From: Caenorhabditis elegans
Lineage: Eukaryota; Nematoda; Chromadorea; Rhabditida; Rhabditidae
NCBI RefSeq assembly: GCF_000002985.6
Contig: NC_003280.10
Span: 10,598,501 to 10,662,500, forward strand
DNA length: 64,000 bases
Reading direction: 5' to 3'
Both the position numbers and the translations under genes were made by a program. Shown in pieces: positions 59,169 to 64,000 of this stretch. The notes under the pieces were generated by a model that saw nothing but the letters and a program-made list of their open reading frames with translations, was not told the origin of the DNA and searched no databases. How positions within the stretch are numbered: the first letter of the stretch is position 1; each line of letters opens with the position of its first letter.

Positions 59169-59647
59169 GTTGGTGGGAACACGGAGCGGCGGGAATGGAG
59201 AGACAGAGCACACGGAGATGGGCGGTGCTTGCCTTGCCAGAAACCGTCTTTTCTCCCGGAGGAAGCGACTCCCTGTAGTTATCAGCGATTGCCTTTTTTT
59301 TGGCGGCCCTATCGGGTTGTGACGGCGTTTGGGGTGGAATTAGCAAGCCAATGGTTAGGAAGAGACACATTCTAGGGCAAACGGGGGTCGAATTAGAATG
59401 CAACCGGTTCCGGGAGGTTTATTTACTCGCATCATCATACGCCAATGAAGTACTTGTGTGTCCAAGATACACTTTAGAACAGTGTAGCCGATTATGCAAT
59501 TTGATAACAATCAGATGTCCATGTTTCGCAGAAACGTTCATTCTTTTTCAAAAACGATGTATTTGCAATTTGGGACAACAAAACAATGAATGGATTATCA
59601 TATAACAACAATGAGGTAACGTAACAACAAATTGATAAAAGAAGGAT
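59169..59647. other. intergenic, lact-3 promoter side
   Basis: About 480 bp, somewhat GC-richer than average. Overlapping short frames on both strands carry no recognisable product. No trans-splice acceptor is seen close to the lact-3 ATG, so lact-3 probably has its own promoter here. Confidence 0.5.
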
Positions 59648-60114
59648 TTAGATGAGAAGCTTCTCAACGTCCTCCTTGATCTTCTGAATTTGAGATTTGA
59701 GCTGAGATCCTTCGTTTTGAGTGATTGAAGCAGCGATCACTGGACGAGTGACTCCACAAGCGCGTCCGAGGGCAGCCTTGCTGCGAACAAAGACGTATGG
59801 AACGTTCTTGTCTTCGCAGAGAAGTGGAAGATGGAGGAGAATCTCCAGTGGCTCGGCATCGGCGGCCATGACGATGATCTGAAACAATTCAATTAATTTG
59901 GTTCGAAAATTGATTTTGAAAATGGGAATGCAATTCAACATGGTTACGATACACTTACCTCAGAGATTCCTCTGTTGAGAGTCTTGGTGGCCTCGTTGGC
60001 TCCCTTCTTGAGCTGTTTGTAGTTCATCGCTTGCTGGACGAGATCCATGAGCTTTTGAGACAAGTTGGTATCGGCCAGTGGGAAGGCCTTCGGATTGACT
60101 CCATCATCGGCCAT
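59648..60114 (-). CDS. snu-13: SNU13/NHP2L1 (15.5K) snoRNP and U4 snRNP protein
   Basis: Two exons, 60114-59959 and 59878-59648, encode 128 residues, the same length as human SNU13. It is an L7Ae/L30e-fold protein: [15 protein letters not shown] start, the RNA-binding loop [28 protein letters not shown], and the highly conserved [16 protein letters not shown]. It binds the kink-turn in U4 snRNA and in box C/D snoRNAs, acting in the nucleus and nucleolus. An ATTTCAG acceptor 12 nt before the ATG suggests trans-splicing. It is divergent from the SREK1-like splicing gene across a 0.6-kb promoter. Confidence 0.96.
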
Positions 60115-60709
60115 TTTTCTTCTTTTCTGAAATAAAGATGGTTGAAAATTGCTACAATGCGAAAGAATTATTTATCGATTCAAGAGAAAAAATAATAAAA
60201 ACGATTTCAAAGCTGTAAATTCAAATTTTTACGATGATTTGCACTAGTAACATATCTGAAAGTAATAGATAATCAAAATTCCATTTATTTTTAATTTATT
60301 GTACCAACTTATTTAATTTCCGAAGAAAAATACAACGGGCAACGGGAGAAACAAAAGAAAAGAGAAAAAAACTACTTGTAATTTTCGAAAAGGGCCCAAA
60401 AAGAGACGCAGACAGTGGACGGGTCTCGCAGCGACAAGATGTTGGCACGCTGCCAAACATGCAGTGATTCTTTTTTATTCGAATTTGGCTGCATTTATTT
60501 TCGATTTAACCTGAATTTTACATGTTTTATCTGATTTTTATCGATTTTAAACGAAATTTCGATAAAAATCTAACTTTTTCTAATAGTTTATGCCTTTTCG
60601 ATAGATTTTTACATGTTAATTTTGAAATTACGTCGCCGGTTTAAATTTATTGAACTACATTTTGTTTTTCTATTTTTCAAGACGAAAATTGATTATTTTA
60701 TTTTCAGGA
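60115..60709. promoter_or_regulatory. shared bidirectional promoter region
   Basis: The 595 bp between the start codons of snu-13 (-) and the SREK1-like gene (+), two RNA-processing genes. A GC-richer island near 60395-60460 stands out from AT-rich flanks. No specific factor site is assigned. Confidence 0.5.
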
Positions 60710-63622
60710 ATGTCGGGGGAGGAGAAAGAAAAAGTAAAAATTCTCCATGTCGCCAACATTTCGACATCGGCTACCAGGGATCACATCTACAACATGTTCA
60801 ACTATCTCGGAAAAATTCAGGATTTGAAGGTTGGTTTATTATTCCAAATTTACACATTTTTCGATTAAAAATTTCAATTAAAAATTTATTCTTTCAGGTC
60901 TATCCATCAGAAGGTAATATCACAGCTAATACTCTCCTGAAAACTGCTTTTATCAAGTTCGACGACGAGCGATGTGTCGAAGTAGCTCAGCATCTCACCA
61001 ACACAGTCGTCATCGATTGCGCGATAGTCTGCCTACCATATCCGAATCGTGAGTTTTTTGAAAGCTGCATTTTTTCATAAAGTTTCATTTTTTCAGCTGT
61101 GATTCCGGACGAGGAGAGTTTTTTCAACAGTGGTGGATCTACAACGGCTGGTCAGCGACAGCTCCCACCTCACGTCACCAATAAAATTCAAGAATCTGAC
61201 GATGGATCTGCTTTGGTAAGTTTATTTTCCCACTAGTTTTCCAACTAGCGTCTGGTGGTAACGGACGTTACTTGTTCATTTTACAGTTCTACTGGCCACT
61301 ACCCAAATGACGAATGCAGTAAAATCCCGAAAGCGTAATCCAGAAAATCATCAAAAAACTTTGTTAGTACTCGCCGAATGATTAAATTTTCAGTTTCAGT
61401 GTATCCTCGCCAATCTATGCTGCGCATCGTCGGATATGAAAGCAATTAAATTTAGAAATTTTCAAATTCCTGATATTTTAGAAATTGCAATATTTCTAGT
61501 TTTCGCGCCGTCTAATTATTCCATTTTTCAGTTGATTACAGTCGATCCGACACTGGAGCAGCTCGGACTACCGGCTTATCCACCTCTACCGGCTGACACG
61601 GATTCTGCCAAAGTCGAAGAAATTCGAAGAACAGTCTACGTTGGAAATCTTCCGAAAGGTGTTGATGGAAACGAGGTTCTCGAACTGTTCAACATGTATT
61701 TTGGAGAGGTAGGTTAAAAACGATATTTTTGAAAGATTTATTTCTATCAATGTGCATTTATTGGCATTTTCATTCCTCTCTTGCTAGATCGACTTGCAAT
61801 TGAAATTTGGCTTGACGGGCTTCCAGATCTAGAAAATATCAGTTAGAAATCAAGTTATCAGAAACATAGAAAATTACCTATCCTTGAACTTAAAAATTGT
61901 ATTATCAATAAGCCATTTCTCGAAGAAAACAAAGCACATTGCTCCATAGTAAAGAAAATTGAACCAAAATGTCATCCACCAAAAGCTGCGCATCATTCCT
62001 GTTCCAATAGCCATATCGACATTCTCGATCATCGAACGGCTTCCATAACGAAGTCCGACATATGCGAATCTCAGCATATACACCACCCACGCAAGAGTAC
62101 ATCCGAATTCCATATAGTCTTCGAGCTGTTCCGAAAGTGGTCTCGGCAGAGTAATTTTGTTCCAATCTTTCAATCCTGCCGGAATCAACTCAAACATATC
62201 CTGACATATGGTACATTGAATGTTTGATGTTGTACGGACCCATTGCTCCAAGCATCCATTGTGAACGTAGGCGACTGTTCCGCTACAAGAGCATGGCTTG
62301 ATCAGACTGTCGGAACTCTAGAAATATATTGCTAAATTAGAAATTGAAAAGAAAAATTACCGTATCGTTATCGAAACATATTCTGCAGATTACGGTTTTT
62401 GTAGAAACTTCCTTCGGTGACCGAATAGTTTCTAAGTTTCTCTCGATTATTGTGCACATAATTTCAAAACGAGTAGAAAGTTTGCAACCGACAATTTAGA
62501 AATGAATTAGAAATTTGAAAAAAATACAACATTTGTATTTAACAAAATTAAATATATTTTCACGTTTCAGGTAATGTACGCCAGAATGGCCTCGGGACCG
62601 GATGCATTGCCGTGTGCATATGCTTATGTTGAATTCTCACAGCAAGCGTCAGTGTGCAATGCACTTCAAAACGATGGATTCGAGTTTAAGGAGAGACCAT
62701 TGAAGTGAGTTTAAAGTTTTAATTTTTTTAAAGGTTAATGGTGATTTTCTCAAATTCAGAAAAAAAAACCATAAAAGAAAAACAAAAAAAAATATTTTGA
62801 CACAATTTTGGCTAATTTTCCGCCGTTTTTCTTTTATGGTTGTCTGTTTTTTAATTTTTAATTTTTTTAAAAATTAAAAACCCCGTCCACGCGATTCTAC
62901 CTTTAAAATAAGTCAACTAAATTTTAAAACTTTTAAATCCAATAATTAAAATATTTTTCTTCAGAATTCAACACTCTCGCGTTGCCATCATCAAACCACA
63001 AGCCAAAACAGACGAACAAGCTCTTGGAGAAATCGAGGAAGCGATTCGGATGGGTAGAAACGGAGATGATCGGGATCGGCGCCGTTCGCGATCACCACGT
63101 CGTCGTCGTTCGCCGTCACCGCGTCGCAGACGGGATAGTCGTGATCGTGACCGTGACAGAGATCGTGACAGAAGGCGAAGTCGCGACCGAAGATCTAGAA
63201 GTCGTGATCGTGACCGTGATCGTGACAGGAAGAGAAGCCGTAGCAGAGATCGTAAACGCCGCAGTCGCAGTCGTGACAACAAGGATCGTGATAGGAAACG
63301 GTCGAGAAGCAGAGATCGCAGAAGACGTTCCAAATCTCGTGATCGTAAACGTGAAAGGTCTCGTTCAAGATCCAAAGATCGAAAGCGTGACAAGAAGCGC
63401 AGTCGAAGCAGATCACCTGAAAAACGACGTGATAAGGAAGATAGAAAAACCGAGAAGAAAGAAAACGAGAATGAATCTTCGCTACGTGAGAAGCTTCTCG
63501 AGAAAAAGGCCGCCCGGAAAGACTCTTCTGATGATGAATGGGAGGAAAAGCCAACACCGACTAATGGCGAGGTCAAGAATGAAGAAATTGGAAATGGAGA
63601 TGTTGTCATGGCATCCGAGTGA
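60710..63622 (+). CDS. SREK1-like splicing factor (2 RRMs + RS domain)
   Basis: Six exons, 60710-60829, 60898-61048, 61097-61215, 61532-61708, 62571-62704 and 62965-63622, give 452 residues. RRM1 (about 8-90) includes ILHVANISTSATRDHIYNMF and VAQHLTNTVVIDCAIV, very like SREK1/SFRS12. RRM2 (about 162-240) starts RTVYVGNLPKGV. From about 265 a long RS/RD-repeat domain (SPRRRRSPSPRRRRD, RDRDRDRDRRRSRD) follows, then an acidic Lys/Glu tail. SR-related proteins of this kind modulate splice-site choice in the nucleus. The TTTTCAG two bases before the ATG looks like a trans-splice acceptor. The fourth intron holds a complete antisense gene. I do not recall a C. elegans symbol with certainty. Confidence 0.9.
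61747..62459 (-). CDS. RING-CH (MARCH-type) membrane E3 ubiquitin ligase, nested
   Basis: Three exons, 62459-62361, 62317-61878 and 61828-61747, encode 206 residues, entirely within the fourth intron of the SREK1-like gene on the opposite strand. The RING-CH metal ligands are perfect: C25-x2-C28, C42-x-C44, H52-x2-C55, C68-x2-C71, with the family block PCSCSGTVAYVHNGCLEQWV. Two TM segments follow (about 105-125 and 145-170), as in MARCH proteins that ubiquitinate membrane cargo in the ER or endosomes. The last exon is my choice: reading through the donor at 61877 instead gives a stop two codons on, so a form about 27 residues shorter is possible. Confidence 0.88.
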
Positions 63623-63807
63623 TCTATTTGTTTTATTGTTTTAAATCTTATCTTGTTTCCTGTTCAGAATCTTGATTAACCGACCACCTTCATTATTTCT
63701 GTATTTTAATTGTGAGATATTCACATCTTCCTTCGATCATTGATTTTATTCAAAACACAAATGTCATTATTTATTTCCGTAACGTAAAATGCACAAAAAT
63801 AAAAATC

Positions 63808-64000
63808 TTAAATGTTTGCTTCGTATTTAGTAATAATTCCCCGAATAAGTTGAGGTGGAAATCGGCGACGCTCTCTACTAACACACGGAGCACAAAAATT
63901 GGCTCCGAAAAACAGTGAACAAGCATCTGACATGCAGACGGGTTGATTGCAAGCAGAGCATGGAGTTCCGAGTACCAGGAAATCGTTGAGACACGGCTTC
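63808..64000 (-). CDS. CDPF1-like Cys-rich protein, C-terminal part
   Basis: The last 64 codons of a minus-strand gene whose 5' part lies beyond the window. The segment PCLNDFLVLGTPCSACNQPV, then CMSDACSLFFGANFCAPCV, matches the C-terminal DPF-motif domain of cysteine-rich DPF motif protein CDPF1, with paired CxxC zinc-binding-type motifs. Its role is unknown. It converges with the SREK1-like gene, stop codons 185 bp apart. Stop at 63810-63808. Confidence 0.8.
   Translation of the reverse strand, partial: KPCLNDFLVLGTPCSACNQPVCMSDACSLFFGANFCAPCVSRERRRFPPQLIRGIITKYEANI

Noticed and set aside
62968-63609. 213-residue minus-strand Arg/Ser-rich frame
   Set aside because: It is the mirror of the RS domain of the SREK1-like gene; the repeats keep both strands open.
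1-64000. tRNA, rRNA and CRISPR arrays
   Set aside because: By eye no tRNA A/B-box pairs with a foldable cloverleaf, no rRNA blocks and no regularly spaced short repeats were seen; small ncRNAs cannot be excluded without a covariance search.

Overview
This is a stretch of nuclear genome from a Caenorhabditis nematode, almost certainly C. elegans chromosome II. It is AT-rich, most introns are about 50 nt with TTTCAG-type acceptors, and C. elegans-style interspersed palindromes are frequent. I recognise the order ccm-3/taf-13 on the left and nphp-1/lact-3/snu-13 on the right. All exon structures below were built by hand from open frames, GT/AG junctions and phase continuity. Gene names rest on family recognition, not on a database search.

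Left part (1-29.7 kb): a small secreted C6-domain protein; a serpentine chemoreceptor (Srv/Srg type); the TFIID subunit TAF13; the CCM3/PDCD10 orthologue; a large orphan membrane protein of about 15 transmembrane segments; a TTBK-like CK1-group kinase; and a ZP-domain (cuticlin-like) membrane protein whose ZP-N module is split by an insert of about 175 residues. The long gaps hold palindromic repeats and nothing recognisable as a gene.

Centre (29.7-48.5 kb): a head-to-tail array of four paralogous five-transmembrane prominin-like genes. They share an exon template: internal exons of 157, 161, 84, 183 and 81 nt recur copy after copy. Copy 1 has two alternative 3' ends. Copy 2 is a young pseudogene, with a frame-breaking exon and a 2.2-kb non-LTR retrotransposon inserted into another exon, flanked by a 13-bp target-site duplication. 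The retrotransposon carries a 2A-like motif, a PHD-like zinc finger, part of an endonuclease and a reverse transcriptase. Copy 3 looks intact and may have an alternative last exon. Copy 4 has lost the AG of one splice acceptor. Copies 2-4 end in a common TLD(V/I)xP motif.

Right part (48.5-64 kb): a secreted Ser/Thr/Ala-rich protein with GATA and CRE-type sites upstream; nephrocystin-1 (nphp-1) with a candidate RFX/DAF-19 X-box 63 bp before its start codon; a serine beta-lactamase-like protein (lact-3); the snoRNP/U4 protein SNU13; an SREK1-like splicing factor with a RING-CH (MARCH-type) ubiquitin ligase gene nested antisense in its fourth intron; and, cut by the window edge, the C-terminus of a CDPF1-like protein. 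snu-13 and the SREK1-like gene diverge from one 0.6-kb promoter region.

Functional themes: membrane-protrusion and cilium proteins (prominins, nphp-1), pre-mRNA processing (snu-13, SREK1-like), transcription initiation (taf-13) and surface or secreted proteins (C6, ZP, mucin-like). I see no evidence that these form one pathway.
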